64,000 nt of DNA from Labrenzia sp. THAF82 (GCF_009363435.1 NZ_CP045354.1:5980501-6044500), one strand, 5' to 3'. Positions 1 to 9,065 are shown, numbered from the stretch's first letter. Made by a program: numbers and translations. The notes: a model not told the origin generated them from the letters alone.

Positions 1-1018
1 AGTAGGTCTGGTTGACGAGGACCTTCGGCAAGGTGTCGGAATTCAGTTCCACCGTCCAGGTGCCGTCATTTGCCTTTTTGACGAAGACGTCCGGTACGAC
101 CGGTTGAACCAGAGAAGAACCAAATACGCTTCCCGGCTTGGGGTCCAGCGCACGGATCTCGGCGATCATCTCAACGAGATCTTCGTCATCTACGCCGCAG
201 ATTTTCTTCAGGCCCGCAAGGTCACGCTTGGCGAGCAGTTCAATGTTCTCAATCAGCGCTTCCATGGCCGGATCGAACCTGTTCTTGTCGATCAGCTGCA
301 GTTTCAGGCACTCGGCGAGACCCCGTGCAAACACCCCCGCAGGCTCAAATGTCTGAAGCACGGCAAGCACGCTCTCGATCCGTGCAATATCAACGCCGAG
401 TTGCTCGGCGGCTTCGCCAAGGTCAATATAAAGATAGCCGTTTTCATCCAGAGAGTTGATCAGGTGACCGGCAATCAGTTTGTCTGCCTCGTCACTGAGA
501 GCAAGGTTCATCTGCTCTTCGAGTGTTGTGCCGAGAGACGCCTCATCGGCAACAAATGCCTCCAGGTTATAGTCTTCCGAAGCACCGCCGCTGCTGACGT
601 TTTTGTAACTGTCGCCAGCTTTGAGTAGAGCCGGATCCGGAGAGGCTGGAACACCGGGTTCATCTGGAAAAACGTTGCCGAGGTCAGTGTCCATGCGAGA
701 GGCAATAGCTTCAGAGCCTGTTTCAAGGTCGCTTTGCATCCAGTCGCCGCTATTTGGCTCCTCAGTTGCCCCGTCAAACCCATCCGAAGTGCCGGCGCCG
801 GCGTCGGAAGCGTTTTCCTGAATCGGTTCGGAGGAAGTCCCCTGTTCGCCTGGTTCGCCTTCACCTTTTTCTAAAAGCGGGTTTCGTTCCAGTTCGGCTT
901 CGACGTAGGCAACGAGATCTAGGTTGGACATCTGCAAAAGCTTGATCGCCTGCATCAGCTGCGGCGTCATGATCAGCGACTGGCTTTGTCGCATCTCCAG
1001 CTTTGTTGAAATGGCCAT
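1..1018 (-). CDS. rpoN: RNA polymerase sigma-54 factor, N-terminal part (cut by window edge)
   Basis: The ATG is at 1018 and the reading frame stays open to base 1, giving 339 codons; the C-terminal RpoN box lies outside the window. The start MAISTKLEMRQSQSLIMTPQ is the glutamine- and leucine-rich activator-interacting region I of sigma-54, followed by 'QLMQAIKLLQMS'. Next comes an acidic, Ser/Asp-rich region II (about residues 55-130), then the core-binding domain with 'LALSDEADKLIAG' and 'SLDENGYLY'. Sigma-54 directs core polymerase to -24/-12 promoters and needs AAA+ activators. It sits 89 bp downstream of lptB, the usual order in Rhizobiales. The identification is firm because all the N-terminal landmarks are present in order. 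Confidence 0.95.
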   Translation of the reverse strand, partial: MAISTKLEMRQSQSLIMTPQLMQAIKLLQMSNLDLVAYVEAELERNPLLEKGEGEPGEQGTSSEPIQENASDAGAGTSDGFDGATEEPNSGDWMQSDLETGSEAIASRMDTDLGNVFPDEPGVPASPDPALLKAGDSYKNVSSGGASEDYNLEAFVADEASLGTTLEEQMNLALSDEADKLIAGHLINSLDENGYLYIDLGEAAEQLGVDIARIESVLAVLQTFEPAGVFARGLAECLKLQLIDKNRFDPAMEALIENIELLAKRDLAGLKKICGVDDEDLVEMIAEIRALDPKPGSVFGSSLVQPVVPDVFVKKANDGTWTVELNSDTLPKVLVNQTY

Positions 1019-1107
1019 ATGCTTCTAGGGTGCCCGCGTTACCTAAGTGGTCTGGTTTTTGCTTATTCGTTTCAGACCGAGTGTATAACCTAGCGGGTCA
1101 CGAGTCA

Positions 1108-1905
1108 TCAAAGCGTAAATTGTTCACCCAAATAGAGCCTGCGGACGTCAGGATTGGTGACAATTTCCTGCGGCAGGCCTTCTGTAAGCACTTCGCCTGC
1201 AGCGATAATATAGGCGCGGTCGATCAGACCGAGCGTTTCGCGGACATTGTGGTCGGTGATCAAGACACCGATGCCGCGCTGTGTCAGATGCCGCACAAGC
1301 TGCTGAATGTCGCCAACGGCGATCGGGTCAATACCCGCGAAAGGCTCATCAAGCAACATGAAGGATGGGCGGCTCGCCAGTGCGCGTGCAATTTCAACAC
1401 GCCGGCGCTCACCACCGGACAACGCGATACTGGGTGATTTGCGCAAGTGTGTCAGGCCGAATTCCGCCAACAGAGAGTCCAGCTCTTCGCGCCGTTTCTG
1501 CCGGTTTGGCTCAATCACCTCAAGAACGGCCCGGATGTTTTCCTCAACAGTCAACCCCCGGAAAATGGATGCTTCCTGCGGCAGATATCCGATGCCGAGA
1601 CGCGCGCGCCGATACATCGGCATCCGGGTGATGTTGAAACCTTCAAGGGAAATCTGGCCCTGATCAGGCCGGATCAGCCCTGTGATCATATAAAAGGTCG
1701 TAGTCTTGCCCGCACCGTTCGGACCGAGAAGACCCACCGCTTCCCCCGGCTTGACCGTCAAGCTCACATATTTGACCACCTGACGACGGCCATAGGTCTT
1801 GCCTATCCCGTCTACCACCAGTGAACGGGAGAGATCCTCGTGCTCACCACGCTGCCCCGGTGCGCCAACCGTCAAGTCGTCAAATTCCGTGGAGGTTTTT
1901 TTCAC
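1108..1905 (-). CDS. lptB: LPS export ABC transporter ATP-binding protein LptB
   Basis: This 265-residue ATPase powers extraction of lipopolysaccharide from the inner membrane as part of the LptB2FG complex. It shows a Walker A motif (GLLGPNGAGKTTTF), an ABC signature (LSGGERRRVEIARAL), a Walker B motif (FMLLDEPFAGIDP) and an H-loop (ITDHNVRETL). It carries an N-terminal extension of about 25 residues relative to E. coli LptB, so the true start could be internal. It lies between lptA upstream and rpoN downstream on the same strand, and the family and the context agree. Confidence 0.96.
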   Translation of the reverse strand: MKKTSTEFDDLTVGAPGQRGEHEDLSRSLVVDGIGKTYGRRQVVKYVSLTVKPGEAVGLLGPNGAGKTTTFYMITGLIRPDQGQISLEGFNITRMPMYRRARLGIGYLPQEASIFRGLTVEENIRAVLEVIEPNRQKRREELDSLLAEFGLTHLRKSPSIALSGGERRRVEIARALASRPSFMLLDEPFAGIDPIAVGDIQQLVRHLTQRGIGVLITDHNVRETLGLIDRAYIIAAGEVLTEGLPQEIVTNPDVRRLYLGEQFTL

Positions 1906-1986
1906 CGATGCGCCGTCCGTCCGATCCTTACCGCAGCTTCACATAGGTGCTGCGAGGGGAGCTGTCGAGTCAGATAAACAAGCAAC

Positions 1987-2562
1987 TCAATTGCCTTCTA
2001 CGCTGTTAGGTAGAATTCGGACCTTCACCCGGCCGCTTCCGCCGCCGCTTTCCGCCGATACGTTGCCCTGACCGGCGGTCAGGTTCGCCTGACCCGTTTT
2101 CAAATTGACTGTCAGCTTGTTGCCAACCACAACGTTAGGCCCTTGACTGAGCACAACTTCCCGGCCGGTCATGACCATAATTTCGCGGTTCATATCGAAA
2201 CTCGCCGCATCGCCCTTTGCCGTTTGATCCTTGGAGGCGATATAGACACCACCTGCGGCCTCCAGACGCGAGATCTTCTGCTGGACGGCCGATTCATTTG
2301 TCGTGTCACTCGCAGAGCCCGCATAAAAGACCTTTAGCCGCTCCGTTTTGAGGCTTGTTTCCCCCTGGGTAACAACCACATCGCCAACAAATGTCGCAGT
2401 GCTGTTGTTGTCTTCCACCCGAAGTTCACTTGCTTCAATCTCAATGGGCTGTCCGTCGTTCGACCCGAACCCGGCAAAAGCGTCGGAAAAAGTCTGCGCC
2501 CCTGCTGCGCTGGCGAAGAGCACGGACACAGCAGCGATCGCGAATAGTTTGAGAGATTTCAT
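1987..2562 (-). CDS. lptA: Lipopolysaccharide transport periplasmic protein LptA
   Basis: This 191-residue protein starts with a signal peptide (MKSLKLFAIAAVSVLFASAAGAQ) followed by an OstA/LptA beta-jellyroll: 'IEIEASELRVEDNNSTATFVGDV', then 'VVTQGETSLKTERLKVFY' and 'ASFDMNREIMVMTGREV'. LptA forms the periplasmic bridge carrying LPS from the LptBFGC complex to LptD. Its ATG overlaps the lptC stop by 4 bp, which implies translational coupling. The tail is Gly/Ser rich. The length fits the family. Confidence 0.93.
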   Translation of the reverse strand: MKSLKLFAIAAVSVLFASAAGAQTFSDAFAGFGSNDGQPIEIEASELRVEDNNSTATFVGDVVVTQGETSLKTERLKVFYAGSASDTTNESAVQQKISRLEAAGGVYIASKDQTAKGDAASFDMNREIMVMTGREVVLSQGPNVVVGNKLTVNLKTGQANLTAGQGNVSAESGGGSGRVKVRILPNSVEGN

Positions 2563-3251
2563 TGGTTCCCGTCCTCAGCAGCCGGATTGAGCGTCATTTT
2601 GATGCCGTCCGAAAACCGGACGAGACCCTTGTTCTGATCATAAGAAAGCTTACCGGCAACAACGTGACCCTGGTCGGAACGGATAGAGATGGGCTCCGAT
2701 GTGGACAGGGCGCCGTTGTTCAGGTCCACTTGTACTTCCGAGAGATCCACTGTGTAGCCTTCGCTCCACTCCAGCTGGATACCCTCATAAAGGCGCAGCG
2801 TTTCCGCTGCGTTGTTGTAGGTGCCTTTCAAGGCGATGATTTCCGCGCTTTCATCAGCGCTCAGCACGATATCGGCGCGTATTGTCTCAAGATCGATGAT
2901 CCGGGGGTCGCTCAACCGTTGTATCGCTCTGCTTGCGGTCACCTTGTAAGAGCGCTCGCCATCATGCCCTGAGAGCTCAGGGTGATCCATCACCAGACCT
3001 TCGCTGGTCAGCATCATGTTGGCAGCGCCAAAACTGTTCAGAAAATTGAACAACACCACAAGCGCGACCATCCCCCCGAGGATAAGAAGACCTATTCCCG
3101 GTAGCAGCCAGCGTAATATGCGCACCATCAGGCTGTGCCGTCTCGCAACGCGCTGCGCCTTGCTTGGCTTCCGCCTGTGAGTTGCTTCTGCAGGGAATTC
3201 AGTGACTGCTGTCAAAAAAGTCTCCGATTTGTCGCCGGCACCGCCCGTCAA
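2559..3251 (-). CDS. lptC: LPS export protein LptC
   Basis: This 230-residue bitopic inner-membrane protein of the LPS transport bridge has a basic N-terminal segment (about residues 22-43), a single membrane helix (LRWLLPGIGLLILGGMVALV, about 44-65) and a periplasmic LptC/YrbK domain containing 'VTASRAIQRLSDPRIIDLE' and 'GIQLEWSEGYTVDLSEVQVD'. The alphaproteobacterial form is longer and more divergent than E. coli LptC. It overlaps lptA by 4 bp and follows the RNase D-like gene. The assignment rests on topology, family pattern and the rnd-lptC-lptA-lptB order. Confidence 0.88.
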   Translation of the reverse strand: MTGGAGDKSETFLTAVTEFPAEATHRRKPSKAQRVARRHSLMVRILRWLLPGIGLLILGGMVALVVLFNFLNSFGAANMMLTSEGLVMDHPELSGHDGERSYKVTASRAIQRLSDPRIIDLETIRADIVLSADESAEIIALKGTYNNAAETLRLYEGIQLEWSEGYTVDLSEVQVDLNNGALSTSEPISIRSDQGHVVAGKLSYDQNKGLVRFSDGIKMTLNPAAEDGNQ

Positions 3252-3266
3252 GCAGAACCGGAAAGA

Positions 3267-3887
3267 TCAGGAATGCGCAAAGATGTCATTGTCTTCCCAT
3301 CCCTTAAGATCAAGTTCGGCACGCGTCGGCAAAAAGTCAAAGCATGCTTTGGCGATGTGTTCACGTTCTTCCCGCTTGAGCATCGCCTGGAGCCGATCCC
3401 TCAGATCATGAAGATAGAGCACATCTGACGCCGCATAGGCCAATTGTGCATCAGACAAAGTCTCGGCCGCCCAATCGGAACTCTGCTGCTGTTTGGAAAG
3501 TTCCACTCCAAGCAGCTCGCGGGTAATGTCCTTCAAACCATGACGATCTGTGTATGTGCGCACCAGCTTCGACGCAATTTTGGTGCACCAGATGGGTGAC
3601 ACACGGATATCCAGATAGTGCTTCAAGACGGCAACATCAAATCTGGCAAAATGAAAAATCTTCGGTTTCGATGGATCTGTCATCAATGCGGCAAGGTTGG
3701 GCGCATCTGCCTGACCGCGCGCGATCTGAACCACATCTGCGGACCCGTCGCCGGGTGAAAGCTGAACGACACAGAGCCTGTCACGATGAGGATTGAGGCC
3801 AAGCGTTTCGGAATCGACCGCTACTGCACTTGCCTTTTCGTAAGCGCTCAGATCAGGGAGATCTCCCTTGTGGTAGCGGATGGTCAT
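3267..3887 (-). CDS. rnd: RNase D-like 3'-5' exonuclease
   Basis: This single-domain DEDDy exonuclease of about 206 residues starts at MTIRYHKGDL, where GGAGA lies 9 bases upstream; a longer frame extends to 3911. Exo I is 'VAVDSETLG' (Asp25, Glu27), Exo II is around 'IFHFARFDVAVL', and Exo III is 'LAYAASDVLYLHDL' with the Tyr-x3-Asp pattern. It lacks the C-terminal HRDC domains of E. coli RNase D, as is usual for the short alphaproteobacterial form. The likely role is 3' trimming of structured RNAs such as tRNA precursors. It heads the lpt cluster. Confidence 0.88.
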   Translation of the reverse strand: MTIRYHKGDLPDLSAYEKASAVAVDSETLGLNPHRDRLCVVQLSPGDGSADVVQIARGQADAPNLAALMTDPSKPKIFHFARFDVAVLKHYLDIRVSPIWCTKIASKLVRTYTDRHGLKDITRELLGVELSKQQQSSDWAAETLSDAQLAYAASDVLYLHDLRDRLQAMLKREEREHIAKACFDFLPTRAELDLKGWEDNDIFAHS

Positions 3888-4012
3888 GTCGAATTGTCTC
3901 CTGTCGCCCATACGGCCAAAGCATCAAAATGTTGACCGTCAGGTAAAACATGGAACGACGTGTGGCAAGCGGATTGGTAGCTGGATCAATTTCCGCAGGG
4001 GAAATGCGACCT

Positions 4013-4468
4013 TCACTTCTTAATGCGAAACGCCTCGTGACAGCTTTTGCAGGTGTTCCCGAGTGTGCCGAAGGCCTCGGCGACCTGTGATTTGTCTCCA
4101 CCTTCGTCGGCCGTGCTTTTCAAAGCCAACGCGGCAACCTGAAGATCATCGGCAAGTGTTTGAAACTTCGCCCATTCCGTCCAGATCGCGGGACTTGCCT
4201 CTGTTGGCGGATGCAGGCTGTCTTCAGGGAAGAGCTTCAACATGGCTGCACCGCCATGTTTTGCAATAGCTTCACCAGCAACCGATACCCGGGCCAGATC
4301 CAGCTCGCCAGACTTCAACATGGTGCCGACGGCCTTCACGTGATCTCCGATTTCGGACATTGCATCCATGCGCTCCTTGACGATGCCAGTTGCGCCGGTA
4401 TGCGCCAATGCCGTCCCCACCGCAACCAGGGTACCCAGCAGTGCAATTCCTGTTTGTCCCAGTTTCAT
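4013..4468 (-). CDS. Class II cytochrome c (cytochrome c'-like)
   Basis: This 151-residue exported haem protein has a signal peptide (residues 1-22, cut after TALAH) and a helical body. A single haem-binding motif lies at the extreme C terminus, CKSCH (residues 140-144) followed by EAFR. A C-terminal CxxCH is the hallmark of class II cytochromes of the c'/c-556 type, four-helix bundles that often bind NO or shuttle electrons. It starts 10 bp downstream of the class I cytochrome c and is the last gene of the copA-cueR operon. A role in copper stress is inferred from position only. Confidence 0.88.
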   Translation of the reverse strand: MKLGQTGIALLGTLVAVGTALAHTGATGIVKERMDAMSEIGDHVKAVGTMLKSGELDLARVSVAGEAIAKHGGAAMLKLFPEDSLHPPTEASPAIWTEWAKFQTLADDLQVAALALKSTADEGGDKSQVAEAFGTLGNTCKSCHEAFRIKK

Positions 4469-4478
4469 TCATTGCCTC

Positions 4479-4907
4479 CTAGTAGATCCCGTTCGCGCGT
4501 TGGAGTTCTCGAACAAAGACCACAATGCGCTCAACGTCCCGCGGGCTGGCGTTTTGCACCGGAGGCATGTCGCCAAACGGCCAATGATGCGCTCTGACGC
4601 CTTGTTTGGCCGCAACAAAGAATGCTCCGTCACTGTGGTGATTTGGCTCGTAGATCCTGTGAACGAGCGGTGGGCCGAAACCTTCTTTTCCAACGGCATT
4701 GTCGCCATGGCACGCCGAACAGTTTTCCTGAAACAATTTTTGCCCTGTTCTGGCCTGTTCCGACAACTCGGGAATGGTGACTTCGACCATCGGCACACCT
4801 TGCCCTGGATATTTACGTTCACCGGTGTCTTTGAATTGTGTGGCGAGAGCCAAGGCCAGAATTGTCGCCAGACCCGCCGCGACAACAGCCAATGTCCGCG
4901 CCGTCAC
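4479..4907 (-). CDS. Class I cytochrome c, membrane-anchored or secreted
   Basis: This 142-residue protein has an N-terminal hydrophobic segment (residues 7-23) that could be a signal peptide or an anchor, a haem motif CSACH (63-67) and a likely axial methionine in 'FGDMPP' (Met114). This is the fold of small mono-haem class I cytochromes c. The start codon overlaps the end of cueR by 4 bp, so it should be expressed with the copper regulator. Class I cytochromes carry electrons in the periplasm. Why one is coupled to copper resistance is not evident from the sequence. Confidence 0.87.
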   Translation of the reverse strand: MTARTLAVVAAGLATILALALATQFKDTGERKYPGQGVPMVEVTIPELSEQARTGQKLFQENCSACHGDNAVGKEGFGPPLVHRIYEPNHHSDGAFFVAAKQGVRAHHWPFGDMPPVQNASPRDVERIVVFVRELQRANGIY

Positions 4908-5329
4908 TTGCCCTTTTCCTTGAGGCCGTCAACTGCGGCAGGCCTTTGCCCTGCGAGATCATCAATTATCGGGCAGTCGGGCCGATTGTCGCCGTGACAG
5001 GCTTCCGCAAGATTAGAGAGAACCCGTTTCAACGATTTCAGCTCGCCAATCTTGCGATCGACTTCACGGATTTTCGCCTGAGTCAGTTTCTTGACGTCCG
5101 CACTGGCACGGTTCCTGTCGCCATAAAGCGACAGCAACTCACGGCACTCTTCTATTGAAAATCCGAGGCTTCGCGCCCTTTGAAGAAATTTCAACCGCTC
5201 CAGATCAGAACTTGAGAATTCCCGGTAACCGTTTTCGCTCCGCTGCGGGAGCACCAGTCCGATGTCTTCATAATATCGGATGGTCTTGACCGGTAACCCG
5301 CTTTGTTCAGCTGCTGATCCGATATTCAT
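4904..5329 (-). CDS. cueR: Copper-responsive MerR-family regulator CueR
   Basis: This 141-residue protein has an N-terminal winged helix (MNIGSAAEQSGLPVKTIRYY), a dimerisation coiled coil (about 75-108) and a metal loop CHGDNRPDCP with Cys111 and Cys119. These match the two copper-binding cysteines of E. coli CueR (112 and 120) and their spacing. Together with the Cu(I)-type loop this separates it from zinc or mercury MerR proteins. It lies 9 bp downstream of copA and overlaps the next cytochrome gene. Its probable target is the palindrome in the copA promoter at 7737-7753, so it should regulate its own operon. Confidence 0.95.
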   Translation of the reverse strand: MNIGSAAEQSGLPVKTIRYYEDIGLVLPQRSENGYREFSSSDLERLKFLQRARSLGFSIEECRELLSLYGDRNRASADVKKLTQAKIREVDRKIGELKSLKRVLSNLAEACHGDNRPDCPIIDDLAGQRPAAVDGLKEKGK

Positions 5330-5338
5330 CTGACCGCC

Positions 5339-7693
5339 TCACAGTTTCAGAGTGCGCAAACGCAGGGCATTGCTGATCACGGACACTGATGACAGGCTCA
5401 TGGCTGCTGCCGCCAGCATTGGTGAAAGCAGAATACCAAAAATGGGATAAAGAACCCCAGCAGCAATCGGCACACCGACGGAATTGTAGATAAACGCGAA
5501 AAAGAGGTTCTGGCGGATATTGCGCACCGTCTCGCGAGCCAAGTTGCGCGCCCGCAGGATACCCTCCAGGTCACCTTTCAAGAGTGTGAGACCGGCGCTT
5601 TCAACGGCAACATCGGCTCCCGTTCCCATCGCCAGGCCGACATCGGCTGCCGCGAGTGCAGGCGCATCATTCACGCCGTCTCCGGCCATTGCCACAATGT
5701 GACCCGCAGCTTTCAGCTCTTCTATCAGCTTTTGCTTTCCTTCCGGCAGGACACCAGCCCGCACGTCATCGATCCCGAGTGTTTTTGCGACCGCTTCCGC
5801 GGTTCGCGGAGCGTCGCCGGTTGCCATGACAATCCTGATATTGTCCTTGTGCAGCGCGCCGATAGCAGTTTTCGCATTGGGTTTGACCGGATCAGCAACG
5901 GCAATCACGCCCAGAAGGGCCGCCTTGTTTCCTTTTCCGCGCACGAGATACATCGCCGTCTTGCCAAGATGCGCCAGTTCCTCCGCCCGTTCCTGCAATT
6001 CGGACAAATCGGCTCCGGCCTCCTGCGCGAAAGCCGCATTTCCGAAAACAACACTCTCGCCCATGACACTTGCCGTCACGCCCTTGCCCGTCATCGCCTG
6101 GAATTCCCGGGCGTCCGGCAAATCGATATCTCGATGCGCGATGGCATCAAGAATGGCCTCTGCCAGCGGGTGTTCAGAGCCTTTTTCCAATGCTCCTGCA
6201 AGCTGCAAAACCGTGTTCTCGTCAACACCATCTGCCGTCAGCACATCGCTCACAATGGGTCGGCCTTCCGTAAGCGTTCCCGTCTTGTCGACCACGATCG
6301 TGTCAACGGACGCTAGTCGTTCCAAAGCTTCAGCCGTTTTTACCAGGACGCCTGCCTGGGCACCTCGGCCGGTCGCCGTCATGATTGACATCGGTGTTGC
6401 AAGGCCAAGCGCGCAGGGGCAGGCGATAATGAGCACCGATACAGCTGCAATAACGGCATGCACGAAGGACGGGCTTGGCCCGACTGCCAGCCAGACGACA
6501 AATGCCAGAAAGGCAACTGCTACAACAGTGGGAACGAAGATGCCGGCAACACGGTCAGCAAGGCCCTGAATGGGAGCCCTTGAGCGCTGTGCTGACGCAA
6601 CCATGTCAACGATCTTGGCGAGCATGGTATCGGCACCAACCAGCTCGGCCTGCATTACGAAGGAACCCGATTTGTTCAAAGTGCCACCGGTTACCTTGTC
6701 ACCGTCCGTCTTTGCGACCGGTACAGGCTCGCCAGTGACCAGGCTTTCATCGACCGATGAATTGCCCTCCAAAACCCTTCCGTCGACCGGCACGGCCTCA
6801 CCCGGCCTGACCCGCAACCTGTCTCCTGCCAGAATGTTTTCCAACGGCGCATCATATTCATCACCTTCCGGCGTGACCCGTCGCGCGGTCTTTGGTGCCA
6901 AGTCGAGAAGTGCGCGAATGGCGTCGCCGGTGCGTTCACGCGCCCTCAGTTCCAACACCTGCCCGACAAACACCAATGCCACAATGACTACGGACGCTTC
7001 GAAATAAACCGGAAGGTGCCCGCTTGCGCTCTTCAAGTTGTCGGGAAAGAGAAATGGAAGGAATGCTGCCACCATGGAATAGGCATAGGCGGTTCCCACG
7101 CCTATCATGATCAGCGTCCACATATTGAAGTGACGCGTGGTCAACGATGTCCAGCCGCGCTGAAAAAACGGCAACGCTGCCCAGAGAACCACCGGTGTCG
7201 CCAGCAGAACCTCCAGGTAAATTGCGACGCTTTCGCCAATCCAGTCACGAATTGGAACACCGACCATCGGTCCCATAGTCAGAATAAGTAAGGGAATGGC
7301 GGCCAGTGCACTCACCCAGAGCCGCTTGGTAAAATCGATCAGTTCGTGATTGGGCTCATCGGAGACACCGCTCATCGGTTCAAGAGCCATCCCGCAGATC
7401 GGACATGTTCCCGGCCCTTCCTGGACGATTTCCGGGTCCATCGGGCAGGTGAAGAGCGCTTCGCCTGAGCTTCGTTCCGCCTCTTGGGCTTTTTTCCGGT
7501 CGTTGTTGCCCGACAAAAAGAAATAAGGATCGGCGTCAAACCTGTCATGACACTTCGGATTGCAGAAATGGTAGTCCTTACCTTTGTATTTGAGGGAAGG
7601 TTTGCCTTTTCCGAGCGTTACGGACATGCCGCATACCGGGTCGGTCGCCTGACCAACATTTTCCTGAGCGGCTTGATCCAAGACTTCCTGCAT
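5339..7693 (-). CDS. copA: Cu(I)-exporting P1B-type ATPase CopA
   Basis: This 784-residue P-type ATPase has the membrane metal site CPC (425-427, in IIACPCALG), the phosphorylated Asp469 in DKTGT, the 'TGEPVPV' actuator motif and a GDGxND hinge (MAGDGVNDAP). Instead of GMTCxxC metal-binding domains, the N terminus carries a YHS domain (about 18-60, with CGM and CNPKC) and a heavy-metal-binding domain (82-108, CPMDPEI and CPICGMALEP). It pumps cytoplasmic Cu(I) to the periplasm. It is the first gene of the cueR/cytochrome operon and is read from a CueR-type promoter just upstream. Confidence 0.96.
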   Translation of the reverse strand: MQEVLDQAAQENVGQATDPVCGMSVTLGKGKPSLKYKGKDYHFCNPKCHDRFDADPYFFLSGNNDRKKAQEAERSSGEALFTCPMDPEIVQEGPGTCPICGMALEPMSGVSDEPNHELIDFTKRLWVSALAAIPLLILTMGPMVGVPIRDWIGESVAIYLEVLLATPVVLWAALPFFQRGWTSLTTRHFNMWTLIMIGVGTAYAYSMVAAFLPFLFPDNLKSASGHLPVYFEASVVIVALVFVGQVLELRARERTGDAIRALLDLAPKTARRVTPEGDEYDAPLENILAGDRLRVRPGEAVPVDGRVLEGNSSVDESLVTGEPVPVAKTDGDKVTGGTLNKSGSFVMQAELVGADTMLAKIVDMVASAQRSRAPIQGLADRVAGIFVPTVVAVAFLAFVVWLAVGPSPSFVHAVIAAVSVLIIACPCALGLATPMSIMTATGRGAQAGVLVKTAEALERLASVDTIVVDKTGTLTEGRPIVSDVLTADGVDENTVLQLAGALEKGSEHPLAEAILDAIAHRDIDLPDAREFQAMTGKGVTASVMGESVVFGNAAFAQEAGADLSELQERAEELAHLGKTAMYLVRGKGNKAALLGVIAVADPVKPNAKTAIGALHKDNIRIVMATGDAPRTAEAVAKTLGIDDVRAGVLPEGKQKLIEELKAAGHIVAMAGDGVNDAPALAAADVGLAMGTGADVAVESAGLTLLKGDLEGILRARNLARETVRNIRQNLFFAFIYNSVGVPIAAGVLYPIFGILLSPMLAAAAMSLSSVSVISNALRLRTLKL

Positions 7694-7727
7694 TATCCTG
7701 ATGACTCCGATCTTGTCATGAAGCTGT

Positions 7728-7758
7728 CAGTTAGGGCTTCCAGTCACTGGAAGGTCAA
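7728..7758 (-). promoter_or_regulatory. CueR-type copA promoter with operator palindrome
   Basis: Reading the minus strand, -35 TTGACC (7753-7758) and -10 TAACTG (7728-7733) are separated by 19 bp. This overlong spacer is diagnostic of MerR-family promoters. The spacer holds CTTCCAGT-g-ACTGGAAG (7737-7753), a perfect 8-bp inverted repeat matching the known CueR box. It lies 35-65 bp upstream of the copA ATG. The remaining bases up to 7996 show no gene; they are AT-rich and presumably include the promoter of the beta-barrel gene at 7997. Confidence 0.9.
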
Positions 7759-7996
7759 GACGGGGAAACGCGTAGACAGCAGATGCTCAATAGGCGAGCA
7801 CCTCGCATTCTCTGGCCTACGCCCACGTGTCTTCCAAATGTCAACTGGGCGCAGGCCTTCAAAACAAGGGCTGATGCCCATCAAAAATACCGAATGACAA
7901 TTTCCTTGCCATCCTTCGAAGTTAAAATCATGATGACTTCAAATAAAAATAAAGCCCTGAGCAAGAAAACAATTGATAAAAATACGGATCAGTTTT

Positions 7997-8833
7997 ATGA
8001 AAATCGGCAGAAAACTCACTACTTCTCTGAATTTGCTTAGTTCCGCTTCACTTTTGTTAAGCGCAGGTATTGCCAGCGCGTCTGCTGCCGATTTATCCAA
8101 CAAGCCAAATGTCACGGAGCCACTCGTCAATGAGAGGATCAATCGGACCTGGGAATTTATGCTCGCTCCCTATTTCATAGCGGCCAATATTTCGGGGACA
8201 TCACAGGTTGGGCGACTTCCGAGCACCGACATTGACATCGGCACGGGTGACATTCTGGAAAACCTCCGCTTTGGCGGGATGATCCACGCTGAAGCGTTAT
8301 ACAATCAGAAATTCGGCGGCATGCTTGATGTCGCCTATATGAACCTGGGTGGAGCGACAGATACCCCCAGATCAGGTGGACGAATTCGTGTCGGGGTTGG
8401 TCAACTGATAGTTGAAGGCATGCTTTTTTACAGAGCCTACAGCACCTCGCAAACGTCAATTGATGTGTATGCGGGTGGGCGTTATTGGGATATCGACCTT
8501 GACCTTGATGCCACCGGCACAATTGCGGGCAACTTCGACATCACTAGAGGAGACAACTGGATCGATCCGGTGGTCGGTATTCGCGCCTTTCACATGCTGA
8601 ATGACAAATGGTCGGTAAACGGCCGTGGCGACATCGGCGGCTTCGGTGCCGGTTCCGACTTCACCTGGAATGTGCAGGCCGGCGCTGGCTATCACTTCAA
8701 CAAGACCTGGTCAGCACATCTGCAATACAAGGCTCTCAGTGTCGACTATGACAATGACAAATCCGGAAGATCCAGTTTTGAATATGACACGATCACACAT
8801 GGCCCACTGGTCGGCATAGTCGCTCGATTCTAG
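7997..8833 (+). CDS. Outer-membrane beta-barrel protein, unknown substrate
   Basis: This protein of about 278 residues starts at MKIGRK; a frame opening at 7973 adds eight residues. It has a signal peptide ending in 'ASASAAD'. The body shows alternating aromatic and small residues in short strands ('WEFMLAPYFIAANISG', 'FGGMLDVAYMNLGG', 'SIDVYAGGRYWDIDLDLD', 'WSVNGRGDIGGFGAG') and ends in 'LVGIVARF', a terminal-Phe Omp signature recognised by BamA. It resembles the small outer-membrane barrels often annotated as hypothetical in Rhizobiales. A similar-sized barrel follows at 9066. The function is unknown. Confidence 0.8.
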   Translation: MKIGRKLTTSLNLLSSASLLLSAGIASASAADLSNKPNVTEPLVNERINRTWEFMLAPYFIAANISGTSQVGRLPSTDIDIGTGDILENLRFGGMIHAEALYNQKFGGMLDVAYMNLGGATDTPRSGGRIRVGVGQLIVEGMLFYRAYSTSQTSIDVYAGGRYWDIDLDLDATGTIAGNFDITRGDNWIDPVVGIRAFHMLNDKWSVNGRGDIGGFGAGSDFTWNVQAGAGYHFNKTWSAHLQYKALSVDYDNDKSGRSSFEYDTITHGPLVGIVARF

Positions 8834-9065
8834 TCGGGTTCCAGACCGTAACGCCTTTCAGATTTTTTGATCGCACGAGCATCCTCCACATTCTGATTGC
8901 ACGCATCGCAATGGTGGTCAGCGGGAGCCCGACACGGGCCACCTTAATGGATTGGCGCCTCGCCATATTTGAGTGCATCTTCACGCTCCATTAACCATAA
9001 GTAGCACTATTCTGACACACCAATAACGCGAATTTCTTTCTGTTAGAACCAATGGTGTTTCGGTG

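Noticed and set aside
5699..6569. Plus-strand frames of 205 and 247 codons inside copA
   Set aside because: They are antisense to the actuator and phosphorylation regions of a clear P-type ATPase.
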